64,000 bases of DNA from Acanthornis magna (Eukaryota; Chordata; Aves; Passeriformes; Acanthizidae), in assembly GCA_036785705.1 (NCBI GenBank), contig JAWUZG010000014.1:310001-374000 (forward strand), written 5' to 3'. Under the pieces are notes generated by a model. It worked only from the letters and a program-made list of their open reading frames with translations, did not search any database and was not told the DNA's origin. The position numbers and the translations under genes are program-made. Positions 1 through 11,611 of this stretch are shown one piece after another; the stretch's first letter is position 1; each line of letters starts with the position of its first letter.

Positions 1-73
1 GCTCCCTTGGCCTCATGAGAAAGAGCTCGCCTGTCTGGGATTCTTTGTGCCCGGGGATGTGCAGCTGACATAC

Positions 74-925
74 CTCCACCTTTTGGGCCTGCAGCAGCAT
101 GGGCTCTGTGCCTTCTTCTTGGCAGACGTCTGGCAGCGAGTGGGATGCATGGGAAGAGCTTTGTGCCTGGGGCTCCTCATTGTCTTGGCTTGCAGAGCCA
201 CTTTGGTCTCTGTGGTACAGCTCTAGAAATTAAAAGCAAAAGCATTTGCAGCCAAGCGATGTCTTGGAAGACAAGAATACACAAAGAAAAATCCACAAGT
301 GAACACTGCACCTCTTGTCTGCCGGATGCGGAGATTGCAGTGACCCCCAGTGCCAGGCTGGGACAAGCCTCCCTTCCTGCTCCTACCTGTGCATAGCTCT
401 GTGGGTGCGGGTGACTCTTCCTGGCCAGCAGTCTCCTCCCAGAAGATCTCCTCCAAGTTCAGCAACATCAAGTCCACCAGCACCTTCACCTGCACACAGG
501 AAAGCCTTGCTCTCAGCCCTGGGGCCTGACAGTGTGCCAAGCAGCACCTGCCATCACTGCTGAGCCTTGCCTCTGCACACAAGGCGCTGCCTCTTGCAGG
601 GGCAGCTCTTGCAGGCAGCTCCTGCACCAGCCTTGGCTGCAGAGAGGCGCTGCCAGGCACAGGCACCTCTGGGCAGCCAAGCTGCCGTGGGCCGGCCAGG
701 CTGCAGCCGGCTGCTGAGGACAGCATTACCTTGTCATTCTCAGCCACCATGGCTTCCAAGTTCAGCTGCTCCTCCTGTGCTGGGCTCAGCAGGCTTGGCC
801 CCAGGCAGATGGCCAGGTTGCTGCAGCTCATTCGGCTGCTGGATGTGTGCTGGCCGATGTCTTGCAGCAGTGCCAGCAGCTGCTTGAGGGAGAGCAGGTT
901 GGCTGCTGGCAACTTCATGGCCACC
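74..925 (-). pseudogene. Duplicated RhoGAP exon cassette A4 (type b), cut by the left edge
   Basis: This is the fourth cassette downstream of gene copy A. Exon E1 (730-925, 196 bp) encodes the second half of a RhoGAP domain, with the helix starting KLPAANLL and the conserved NLAICLGPSLL stretch that contains the family's invariant Asn. It is bounded by a CAG acceptor and an AAG/GTAATG donor. E2 (387-489) encodes VKVLVDLM and a tail ending at an ACAG/GTAGGA donor. E3 (74-222) encodes an acidic, Gln-rich segment ending QKVE at a GAG/GTATGT donor. All three exons are open and phase-compatible. The remaining tail exons lie outside the window. No PH or GAP N-terminal exons sit beside it, so it cannot make a whole GAP alone. 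It could be an alternative exon set or a decaying duplicate. It matches 21245-22096 almost exactly. Confidence 0.7.
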
Positions 926-1209
926 CTGAGGGAACAGGAAGACATTCATCAGCAGGGCCATGCTGCCCACATGCGCAGCAGAGTGGGGGAAAAAGGGGAA
1001 AAAGTAGCACTTCCCTCTGCAAATAGCAATAGGCCTATCTCGATATCCATGGACCTCCAACTTTGGAAAGAAAGGCCTCCAGAATGAAATCTTTTTCTCA
1101 AAAATTATAACTATAAACATCTGGAAACAGAACTAGAGGGAGAGGCACACCGGCTGCCCCATCTTCACAGCTTCTCCCTTGGAAGCATCGCCCCACACAC
1201 AGCACTCCT

Positions 1210-4055
1210 CCTGCAGAGGTACAAGCACATGGCCATGCAGGAAGCCAAGGGTTGCAGAGCCCCAGCAGAGCTGCCATGGAGCTCTTGCCAAGCCCTGACC
1301 AGCAGCAGCCCTCGTGGACCCTTGCCAGCACCTTGGACTGACTTGGGGCAGTGCGGAGGGAAAGGTGGGCAGCAGAGCCTGGCACATCCATACCTGAGCT
1401 TCTTGAGCTGCCCCAGCCTCCTCCATTGCATGTATCTGCTGCTGCCTCTCCTCTGCCTCTTCCACGCTTGCTCGTAGTCCCCGTCTCCTGCCCAGGCCTC
1501 AACTTGCTTTCCTTTTTGTCTCTTTTCCTCTGCCTGGGGGTAGCCTGCAAGCCTTTTCATGCATGGTTAGATTAGCTAGGCATAGCCAGGAGTCATGAGC
1601 TAAGTCTCTTCTTGTTGGAGCATCTGTGAACTGCTTTTACCTGCTTGACTCGGAAGGGCTCGTCAGGGCTTCAACCTTTGCCAGGGACACTGTGGAGAAC
1701 TTGCGGGTGCATGGAGGCAAATCTGGAGGTGCCTAGAGCAGAAATTGTGGAGGTGAGTGGTGGCAAGAGACAGCCTGGAGAAGTAAGGCATGGGCTGCAA
1801 AATCACTCTCTCAGATGCACAGAGCAGACACTGCTTTGCATCAGCCCCCACTCGCACGGTTCAGCTGCCCCCAGGGAGATTGGACGCAGCTGGCATGATC
1901 CGGCATCTGAGCACAAGTCCCCTCAAGTTGGCCATGATCCCCTGTGCTGTTTTAATATGACCATCTTTTGTCCACTGATGAAGAACTAAAGCCTAAAGCA
2001 TTACAGAAGCAACCCGTCCAGTTTGCAGTAGCATGTGTCAGTGTAGGGGCGGGGAAGGAAGGAAGGAAGGAAGGAAGGAAGGAAGGAAGGAAGGAAGGAA
2101 GGAAGGAAGGAAGGAAGGAAGGAAGGAAGGAAGGAAGGAAGGAAGGGAGGGAGGGAAGGAGGGAGGGATGGGCTGTAAGCAGGAGGCACAGCAGCTTCTT
2201 GGCCTCGTGAGAAAGAGGCCACTTGTCTGGGACGCATTGTGCCCAGGGGTGTGCAGCTGGCATACCTCTGCCTTTTGGGCTCTCCAGCACCACGGTCTCT
2301 GCACTGTCTTCTTGGCGGATGTCTGGCAGTGAGGGACATGCATGGGAACATCTTTTTCCCTAGGGCTGCTCGTCTGCTCGGCTTGCAGGGCCTCTTTGCT
2401 CTTCCTGGCGCTGCATTGTCTGAGTCTTCTGCTGCCACTCCTCCTCTTCTTCCTCGCTGGCTCATAGACCCTGTCACCTACCCAGGCCTCTTCTCACTGT
2501 CGTTTCCTTCCCTTCTCTTCTGCCTGGGGGTACCCTGCAAGCTGTTACATTCAGAGTCGGATTAGCTAGGGGAAGGCAGGAGCCACGAGCTAAGTCTCTT
2601 CTTGTTGGAGCATCTGTGAGCAGATTTTACCTGCTTGACTCAGAAGGGCTCGTCAGGGCTTCAGCCTTTGCCAGGGACTCTGTGGAGCACTTGCAGGTGC
2701 TTGCAGGCAAATCTGGAGGTGCCTAGAGCAGAAATTGTGGAGGTGAGAGGTGGCAAGAGTCAGCCCGGAGGAATAAAGCAACAATTGCCAAATAGACCTC
2801 TTAGCTGCACAGAAAAGACATTGCATTGCATCAGCTCCCTCTCACTCGCACAGTACCGCTGCCCCCAAAGAGACTGGAGGCAGCTGGCATGAGCTGGCAT
2901 CTGAGCACAAGCTCCCTCAAACTGACTCTGCTCGCCACTGCCGCTTTCATTTGCAAGTCTTTTTTCCAATCTTGCAGCACCTGCCTAAAGCATTGCAGAA
3001 GCAACCTGAGCAGTTTGCACTTGCATGTGTCAATGCAGGGGCAGGCGGGCAGGAAGGAAGGAAGGAAGCAAGCAAGCAGGAAGCAAGGAACGCGAGAGGC
3101 TCCAGAGATGGGCTGTCAGCAGGAGGCACAACAGCTCCCTTGGACTCAAGAGGAAGTCCCCACCTGTCCAGAATGCATTGTGCCCAGGTGTGTGCAGCTG
3201 ACATACCTCCGCCTTTTGGGCCTGCAGCAGCGTGGGCTCTGTGCCATCTTCTTCTTGTTGCGTATCTGGCAGCCAGGTGAGTGCACGGGGACAGCTGTGT
3301 GCCTGGGGCTCCTCATTGTCTTGGCTTGCAGGGCCACTTTGCTTTTCCTGGCACAGCTCTGCAAAGAAAAAGCATGTGCAGCCAAGCAATGTCTCGGAAG
3401 ACAAGAACAAAGAAAGCTAAACTCACAGGGAAGCCCTATGCCACTTGTCTGCTGGATGCGGAGATTGCAGGGACCCCCAGTGCCAGGCTGGGATAAGCCT
3501 CCCTTCCTGCTCCTACCTGTGCATATCTCTGAAGGTGCAGGTGACTCTTCCTGGCCAGCAGTCTTCTCCCAGAAGATGTCCTCCAAGTTCAGAATCATGT
3601 AATCCACCAGCACCTTCACCTGCACACAGGAAAGCCTTGATCTCAGCCCTGGGGCCTGACAGTGTGCCAAGCAGCACCTGCCATCACTGCTGAGCCTTGC
3701 CTCTGCACACAAGGCACTGCCTCTTGCAGGGGCAGCTCTTGCAGGCAGCTCCTGCACCAGCCTTGGCTGCAGAGAGGCGCTGCCAGGCACAGGCACCTCT
3801 GGGCAGCCAAGCTGCCGTGGGCCGGCCAGGCTGCAGCCGGCTGCTGAGGACAGCATTACCTTGTCATTCTCAGCCACCATGGCCTCCAAGTGCAGCTGCT
3901 CCTCCTGTGCTGGGCTCAGCAGGCTTGGCCCCAGGCAGATGGCCAGGTTGCTGCAGCTCATTCGGCTGCTGGATGTGTGCTGGCCGATGTCTTGCAGCAG
4001 TGCCAGCAGCTGCTTGAGGAGGAGAAGGTTGGCTGCAGGCAACTTCATGGCCACC
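1210..4055 (-). pseudogene. Duplicated RhoGAP exon cassette A3 (type a) with a tail lacking GAP exons
   Basis: E1 (3860-4055), E2 (3517-3619) and E3 (3207-3358) are open and flanked by consensus splice sites. E4 follows at 2631-2722. The next exon-like block (2266-2534) is a hybrid: it starts with the E5 acceptor (CTTGCAG before GGTACC) and ends with E3-like coding and the AAAGGCAGAG/GTATGC donor. A partial unit without E1 and E2 follows: E4 at 1641-1732, E5 at 1394-1554 and E6 from 1210 downwards. This lengthens the spacing to the next cassette from about 2.1 to 3.1 kb. In the phase set by E4, both E5 versions here hit a TGA. The hybrid is best explained by unequal recombination that removed one E1-E2 pair. 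Its intron holds the GGAA microsatellite at 2052-2146. Confidence 0.65.
2052..2146. repeat. GGAA microsatellite (copy A)
   Basis: About 23 uninterrupted GGAA units run here, followed by an impure GGGA/GGAA tail to about 2170. It lies in an intron-like part of cassette A3. Its twin at 23223-23305 has about 20 units. The length difference is one of the few changes between these otherwise near-identical blocks. Confidence 0.95.
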
Positions 4056-4290
4056 CTGAGGGAAGAGGAAGGCAACGTTCATCACCAGGACCAGGTGGTC
4101 CCACAGATGCATCAGAGTGTGGAAAGAGGGCAAAAAGCAGCATCTCCCTCTCAAATACCAAGACACCTACCTCAATATCCATGGACCTCCAACTTTGGTA
4201 AGAAAGGCCTCCAGAATGAAGAGGTGATCTCAAAACTTTTAACTATAATCAGCTGGAACTTGAGGGGGAGGCACTTCGGCTGCCCCATCT

Positions 4291-6160
4291 TCACAGCCTC
4301 TCCCTTGGCCGCTTTGCTCCATGCACAGCACTCCTCCTGCAGAGGTACAAGCACATGGCCATGGAGGAAGCCAAGGGCTGCAGAGCCCTGCAGAGCCGCC
4401 GTGGAGCTCTTGCCAAGCCCTGACCAGCAGCAGCCCTTGCTGGCCCTTGTCAGTGCCATGGGCTGACTTGGGGCAGTGCAGAGGGAAAGGTGAGCAGCAG
4501 AGGCAGGCGCTTCCATACCTGAAATACTTGAGCTGCCACAGTGTCCTGATTGTATGAGACTTCTGTTGTGTTTTTTCGTCCTCTTCCTTACTGGCTGGTA
4601 TTCTCTGTCTCTTCTCCAGGCCTCTTCTTCTGGACTTTTCCTTCTCTTTTCCTCTGCATGGGGGTAACCTGCAAGCCTTTACATGCATGGTTGGATTAGC
4701 TAGGCATAGCCAGGAGTCACGAGCTAAGTCTCTTCTTGTTGGACCATCTGTGAGCTGCTTTTACCTGCTTGACTTGGACGGGCTTGTCAGGGCTTCAGCC
4801 TTCACCTGCTACTCTGTGGAGGACTTGCAGGTGCTTGCAGGCAAATCTGGAGGTGCCTAGAGCAGAAATTGTGGAGGTGAGAGGTGGCAAGAAACAGCCT
4901 GGAGAAATAAGGCATTGGCTGCAAAATCACTCTCTTAGCTGCACAGAGCAGACGCTGCTTTGCATCAGTCCCCACTCGCACGGTTCAGCTGCCCCCAGGG
5001 AGATTGGACGCAGCTGGCAGGAGCTGGCATCTGAGCACAAGCTCCCTCATGTGCACATCTCCCCACCTCCCACTTTCATTTGCAAGGCTCTTGTCCACAT
5101 GCCTAAAGCATTGCAGAAGCAACCTGAGCAGTTTGCGCTTGCATGTGTCAGTGCAGGGACTGCAAGGCAGGCAAAAAACAATCAAGGAAGCAAGGAATGA
5201 GAAAGGCTCCAGAGATGGGCTGTCAGCAGGAGGCACAACAGCTCCCTTGGCCTCATGAGAAAGAGCTCGCCTGTCTGGGATTCTTTGTGCCCGGGGATGT
5301 GCAGCTGACATACCTCCACCTTTTGGGCCTGCAGCAGCGTGGGCTCTGTGCCTTCTTCTTGGCAGACGTCTGGCAGCGAGTGGGATGCATGGGAAGAGCA
5401 TTGTGCCTGGGGCTCCTCATTGTCTTGGCTTGCAGAGCCACTTTGGTCTCTGTGGTACGGCTCTAGAAATTAAAAGCACCAAAATGCAGCCAAGCGATGT
5501 CTTGGAAGACAAGAATACACAAAGAAAAATCCACAAATGAGCCCTGCACCTCTTGACAGCAGGACGTGGAGATTACAGTGACCCCCAGTGCCAGGCTGGG
5601 ACAAGCCTCCCTTCCTGCTCCTACCTGTGCATATCTCTGTGGGTGCGGGCGACTCTTCCCAGCCAGTAGTATCCTCCTACATCTCCTCCATATTCAAGAT
5701 CATAAACTCCACCAGCACCTTCACCTGCACACAGGAAAGCCTTGCTCTCAGCCCTGGGGCCTGACAGTGTGCCAAGCAGCTCCTGCCATCACTGCTGAGC
5801 CTTGCCTCTGCACACAAGGCACTGCCTCTTGCAGGGGCAGCTCTTGCAGGCAGCTCCTGCACCAGCCTTGGCTGCAGAGAGGCGCTGCCAGGCACAGGCA
5901 CCTCTGGGCAGCCAAGCTGCCGTGGGCCAGCCAGGCTGCAGCCGGCTGCTGAGGACAGCATTACCTTGTCATTCTCAGCCAGCATGGCTTCCAAGTTCAG
6001 CTGCTCCTCCTGTGCTGGGCTCAGCAGGCTTGGCCCCAGGCAGATGGCCAGGTTGCTGCAGCTCATTCGGCTGGTGGATGTGTGCTGGCCAATGTCTTGC
6101 AGCAGTGCCAGCAGCTGCTTGAGGAGGAACAGTTTGGCTGCAGGCAACATCATGGCTGCC
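4291..6160 (-). pseudogene. Duplicated RhoGAP exon cassette A2 (type c, stop in E2)
   Basis: E1 (5965-6160) is open but changes VAMKLPAAN to AAMMLPAAK. E2 (5625-5724) is 3 bp shorter than in types a, b and d and reads LNMEEM followed by TAG, so a transcript spliced E1-E2 would end here. E3 (5314-5462), E4 (4765-4856) and E5 (4519-4668) keep consensus splice sites. E5 encodes a strongly basic then acidic stretch (RGKEKEKSRRR, then SKEEDEK). E6 starts at 4336 and its frame ends at a TGA at 4291-4293. The E5-E6 part could be an alternative C-terminus, while the E1-E2 part appears disabled for GAP function. Confidence 0.62.
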
Positions 6161-6746
6161 CTGAGGGAAGAGGAAGACAACATTCATCAGCAGGGCCATG
6201 TTGCCCACAGTGTGCAGCAGAGTGTGGAAAGAGGGCGAAAAGCAGCATCTCCCTCTCCAAATATCGAGACCTACCTCAATATCCATGGAGCTCAATCTTT
6301 TGAAATAAATGCGTCCAGAATGAAAAGCTGATCTCAAAAATGCAACTATAAGTAATTGGATCTAGAATTTGAGGGAGAGGCACTGCAGCCGCCCCATCTT
6401 CACAGCCTCTCCCTCAGCAGCTTCGCTCCACGCACAGCACTCCTCCTGCAGAGGTACAAGGTCATGGGCATGGAGGAAGCCAAGGAAGCTCTGCAGAGCC
6501 CCTGCAGAGCTGCCATGGAGTTCTTGCCAAGCCCTGACCAGCAGCAGCCCTCGTGGGCCCTTGCCAGCACCTTGGGCTGACTTGGGGCAGTGCGGAGGGA
6601 AAGGTGGGCAGCAGAGCCTGGCACATCCATACCTGAGCTTCTTGAGCTGCCCCAGCCTCCTCCATTGCATGTATCCGCTGCTGCCTCTCCTCTGCCTCTT
6701 CCTCGCTGGCTCGTAGTCCCCGTCTCCTGCCCAGGCCTCAACTTGC

Positions 6747-9700
6747 TTACGTTTTCGTCTCTTTTCCTCTGCCTGGGGGTAGCCTGCAAGCCTTTACATG
6801 CATGGTTAGATTAGCTAGGCATAGCCAGGATTCATGAGCTAAGTCTCTTCTTGTTGGAGCATCTGTGAACTGCTTTTACCTGCTTGACTCAGAAGGGCTC
6901 GTCAGGGCTTCAGCCTTTGCCAGGGACACTGTGGAGGACTCACAGGTGTTTGGAGGCAAACCTGGAGGTGCCTAGAGCAGAAATTGTGGAGGTGAGTGGT
7001 GGCAAGAGACAGCCTGGAAGAGTAAGGTATCAGTTGCAAATCCCTCCCTCAGCTGCACAGAGCAGACTCTGCATTGCATCAGCCCCCACTCGCACAGCAC
7101 AGCACAGCTGCCCCCAAGGAGACTGGAGGCAGCTGGCATGAGCTGGCATCTGAGCACAAGGGCTCTCAAGTCGGCCATGACCCCCCTGCTACTTTCATTT
7201 ACAAGTATCTTGTCCACTGAGGAGGCATGTGCCTAAAGCACTGCAGAAGCAAACTGTCAGTGCAGAGGCACACAGGCAGGCAGGCAGGCAGGAAAGATGC
7301 AAGGCAAAATCTCAAGAGGTGGGTGACAAAATTTGTGCTTTTCTAGGATGTGTTGTGCCTCTGTTTCTGTCGCTGAAATACCTCTGCCTTTTGGGCCTCC
7401 AGCGGCATGGCCTCTGCGCTGTCTTCTTGTTTGCTGTCTGGCACTGAGGGGGATTCATGGCAACAGCTTTGTGCCTGGGGCTCCTCGTCTGCCTGCTTTG
7501 CAGGGCCACTTCGCTCCTCCTGGCGCAGCTCTAGAAATTAAAAGCACCAAAATGCAGCCAAGCAATGTCTTGGAAGACAAGAGCACACAGAGCAAAAGCC
7601 ACAAGCGAGCCCTGTGCCTCTTGACTGCAGGACGTGGAGATTGCTGGGACCCCCAGTGCCAGGCTGGGACAAGCCTCCCTTCCTGCTCCTACCTGTGCAT
7701 ATCTCTGTGGGTGCAGGTGACTCTTCCCAGCCAGCAGTCTCCTCCCAGAAGATCTCCTCCATATTCAAGATCAGAAACTCCACCAGCACCTTCACCTGCA
7801 CACAGGAAAGCCTTGCTCTCAGCCCTGGGGCCTGACAGTGTGCCAAGCAGCACCTGCCATCACTGCTGAGCCTTGCCTCTGCACACAAGGCGCTGCCTCT
7901 TGCAGGGGCAGCTCTTGCAGGCAGCTCCTGCACCAGCCTTGGCTGCAGAGAGGCGCTGCCAGGCACAGGCACCTCTGGGCAGCCAAGCTGCCGTGGGCCG
8001 GCCAGGCTGCAGCCGGCTGCTGAGGACAGCATTACCTTGTCATTCTCGGCCATCATGGCTTCCAAGTTCAGCTGCTCCTCTTGCGGTGGGCTCAGCAGGC
8101 TTGGCCCCAGGCAGATGGCCAGGTTGCTGCAGCTCATTCGGCTGCTGGATGTGTGCTGGCCAATGTCTTGCAGCAGTGCCAGCAGCTGCTTGAGGAGGAG
8201 AAGGTTGGCGGCTGGCAACTTCTTGGCCACCCTGAGGGAAGAGGAAGACAACATTCATCAGCAGGGCCATGTTGCCCACAGCTGTCCCCACAGCTTGCCC
8301 CAGGCAGGGGTGCAGCCAGCGGCTGTGCTGCACAGCTCTGCAGGCGCTCTTAGCCAGCGGTCGGGGGTCCCTCGCTCCTGCAGGAAGGAAGCGCGGCGTT
8401 ACTTCCCAGCGGCTGATTTGCCTCGAACCCACGCAAGGGAAGGATCGCTGTGCATTGCCCCAAAATGGGAATGCCAGGCGCCAAGAGCGAGGTGCCCAAA
8501 AACACAGCCTTTGAAGGAGACCACCCCCTTCCCAGCAAATGCCAGCTTTGGAGCAATGCCTGCTGCAGAGCTGTAACTGCTGCTCACTAAAGCTTACACT
8601 TTCAGCTGAGAGATCTTGTCCTCCCTGCTGGCCATCTGCATCGCTGCCATCCAGTCCTCATAAAGGTCTGTGATGAGGAGCTTGGAGGGGATGCTTCTCA
8701 GGAAGTCCTGCAATGCCAAGGGCTGCTGGTGAGCCTCGGAGCCCATGGCAGCCCAGGCTGGAGCCTTTGCAGCTGCAGGGCGGGAGGGATCACCTTTAGG
8801 ACGACGGCCAGCAGCAGAACCGGCTGGCTTGCCATGTCGACAGGCAGGCCACGGTCCAGGGCCTGCCGCAGCTCCTGAACTGCTGTGGCGCTCTCCGCTT
8901 TGCGGAAGATGCCTTCTGTTGCGGGCCCTTGCTGGCGCAGGACAGCCAGCAGCTCCTGCAGGAGAGGCAGGAGGGCAAGGATGTGTGTGAGGAGCTGGGC
9001 TGGTCCAAGAGCAGTGGCCACGGCCAGAGCTCCTCCCCAGCCTGGGCTCCCTGCCTCCTGCCATCAAGGGGCTGGCAGCAGAAGGCTGAGCCACGGCTGA
9101 AGAGCCCTGTGGCCCATGGCTGGGGGCCGTGCATGGGGACATTGGCTGCACAGCAGCCGGACACAGGGATGGGCAGCCCCTGTGTGGGCTGCCTTACCTG
9201 GATGGGCCGGGGCAGCACAGTGCCATCCTCTGTGCAGACGGCTGCCAGGGGCTGCCCAAAGAGCGCCCTGCTGCAGCCGGAGCCCTCCTGCCCTGGAGCC
9301 CGGGCAGCCCCAGCTGGGCCCCGCCGCAGAGCAAAGGGCCATGGCAGCCACCTCCTCCTTGTCCTGCTGCGGGCACCACTAACGCTGGTCCTTCCTGCTG
9401 CAAAGGAAAACGGAACCAAAGCTTGTCACTGGAGACCACCAGGCCAGTGCTGTCGCAGCCTGCCCTACCCTGCCCTGCCTGCCTAGAGCGCTGTGCAGAG
9501 CCATGTGGCACCCCAGGCACACTCAGCTGGCAGCTGCAAGTGTGGCTGCGGCTCGGAGGCTCCTGAGAGCTGGTGTGGTGCTGGGATAAGCTGCCCCAGC
9601 CTTGGCCCTGCTTTTCTCCAAGGTGTGGGCAGCAGCGGATGTCCCCCCGCGGGTGCCACACCTGCACAGCCACACTCAGGGGACAAGCGAGTGCAGCTCA

Positions 9701-10515
9701 CTGCCAGAGCAGAAGCTGGCCTTTCCTCCCCAAACTCACCTGGGCAGCGGCCAAGTTGTCCTCTGGTGTCGGACGGGGCCGTGGCAGGCGCTTGCTGGGG
9801 ATCAGCCTGCAAGAATCGAGATGCGCTTGCAGAGCAGCCCTGCAGCACAGAGGGCCCCCGGCCAGCCGCCCCCAGCCCCAGCAGCCTGAGCACGGCACAC
9901 GGCTGGCAGCCTCTGCCCTGCGGCCTCTCTGCCCCGCACAGCAGCAGTGCTGCCGCTGGCAGCAGCAAGGACGTGCTGCCGCTGCCGCTGGCTCCCCATG
10001 CCTCTGCTCGCCCTGTGGCACCAGGGAGCCTTGCTTCCCTTCCCCGCACACGAGGCCACTGTGCTAGCCACGCCTCCCCGGCACCCAGCACAGCCAGAGG
10101 CCACAGTGGGCAGAAAGGCAGCTCTTCTCACCTTTTCCAGCTCTGCGAGCAGCCGCTCCAGCTTTCTGCCGCTCAATGTCCTCCCCTGCGCAAGAGAGAA
10201 GCCGTGCAAAAAGGTGAGCAGCCGCGTCTCTGGGGCTGGGCGCACGAAGAAGTGCTCAGGCACAGAGCCCACAGCAGAGAGACACTCACTGCACGGCAGC
10301 CGTTCAGCTCCGCAGCCACAGCTTTGATGCTCGGCAGGTGGCTCACTCGGACTCCGGGGCTCCTGTGTAGTGGCAAAAGGGACAGGCAGAGAGCTGGGTG
10401 AGCCCACAGCCGCCTGTGGTGCCTTGTCAGGCAGCTGTGCCCGACAGCTGCCCTCAGCCGCAGGGGCAGCTCTCCCCAGCTGAGGAGCTGTGCTGCTGCT
10501 GCGGGAGCATCCCCT

Positions 10516-10568
<53 letters not shown>

Positions 10569-11611
10569 TTACCCCTGCAGTGCGTCCACCCACTGCTCCT
10601 TCAGTGCCTGGGAGCTGCAGGAAGAGAGGAGAACCAGCGTCAGGCCCTGCTGTTCCCCAGCACCCTGGGGGTCTACACGCGCGCCCGCATGCCTCTCCCA
10701 ATGCCCAGGGACACAAGGGCAGGACCAAGCCCTGTGCTGGGCATGGCACAAAGTGCTGCCCAAGCCCTGGCTCCCTGTGAGCTGCCAGAGCACTGGCTTT
10801 TGCCCTTGCCTTTTGGCAAGCCAAAGCTGACTGGGGACACAGGCCACTCCCTGCTCCCGCTCTGCACGGAGGCCAGAGGCCATGGCAAGGCTGCCAAAGG
10901 CCTCCTGCTTCCCACGGCTGGCAAGATCTCCTGCCCTGCCACGGCACGTGGCTCCACAACTCACCCAAAGGTGGCAATGCATGAGCCCCTGGGCCAGATG
11001 AGGATGATGGAGGTGGCATCCTCAGGGCTGCCCTCCTGCTGCTGCTCTTCTCTGGGCAGCACTGCCTCCTCGCCGCCGCTCAGCACCCACAGCTGGTCCA
11101 GGGCCAGGCGGAGCCGTGGGCGCAGGGTGGTGCCTCGGCTGCAGAGAGCAGAGGAAAGCAGTGAGGGGCACGTGGCCTCCCTGGCGTCCCTTGGGGCAGA
11201 GCCCTGGCGTGTCCCCCCCCTTGCCCCCACCACCGCCAACGTCAGCACACACAGCGGTGCATGGAGCCCTCAGGGGCTGGGAGGCTGGGGCTTAGGCCAG
11301 GCTGGCTGTGGCCTGGCCCAGGGACAGGGATGGGGCAAAGGCGGCTGGGCCCTGAGGCTCTTACTGCAGCTTGGCGACCACCAGCTCATCCTGGAGGAGG
11401 AGAAGGTGCCTCTCACTCCTCTTTGGGCCATGGCTCAGAACCACGTCTGAGCTCAGCATGGCCTCGTCGCTGCTGAGAACCTTCCTGCAGAGCAGAGAGT
11501 GGCAGCCATGAGAAGGGTGGCCCCTTCTGCTGTGGCCTGCGGCCGTGGCCGTGTGTCTTTGGGCTCTGGGGGAGCCTACCTGGAGCCGAAGCAGCTCTTG
11601 GCCTGGCCCAT
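6747..11611 (-). CDS. ARHGAP20-like PH-RhoGAP protein, gene copy A (15 exons, conceptual 536 aa)
   Basis: Predicted Rho-family GTPase-activating protein. Coding exons in transcription order: 11580-11611, 11365-11484, 10965-11138, 10573-10614, 10290-10362, 10132-10185, 9740-9806, 9198-9397, 8794-8955, 8598-8707, 8036-8231, 7693-7795, 7382-7530, 6880-6971, 6747-6783. All have GT-AG borders, and the 1611 nt stay in one frame to a TAA. The start ATG at 11611 has A at -3 and G at +4; the protein begins MGQAKSC, an N-myristoylation-type motif. PH domain: ERHLLLLQDELVVAKL, then SIILIWPRGSCIATF and the final helix LKEQWVDALQ. RhoGAP domain: LFGQPLAAVC, ATEGIFRKAES with the candidate arginine finger in GIFR, DFLRSIPSKLL, then NLAICLGPSLL. 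The tail is acidic and Gln-rich. The order PH then RhoGAP and the linker fit ARHGAP20; orthology is inferred. Exons 6 and 7 are the least certain. Confidence 0.8.
10517..10567. repeat. CAG/CTG microsatellite, intron of gene copy A
   Basis: Seventeen CAG units on the plus strand (CTG in the sense of the gene) begin 5 bp inside the intron that follows the last PH exon (10573-10614). The donor reads CAGGG/GTAAGC, so the repeat abuts the 5' splice site. In frame, the intron starts with TAA, so retention would truncate the protein. Confidence 0.93.

Noticed and set aside
567..887. Plus-strand frame of 106 codons beginning MPLHTRR, repeated in every cassette
   Set aside because: It lies antisense over exon E1 and the following intron, recurs only because the cassette recurs, and shows no domain.
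2033..2343. Frames reading GRKE or LPSF repeats
   Set aside because: Translation of the GGAA microsatellite.
9493..10401. Long plus-strand frame of 302 codons
   Set aside because: Antisense to the intron-exon mosaic of gene copy A, whose minus-strand exons have matching phases and a recognisable PH domain.
10398..11450. Plus-strand frame of 350 codons with a poly-Ser run
   Set aside because: The Ser run is the CAG microsatellite read in another frame, antisense to the PH exons.
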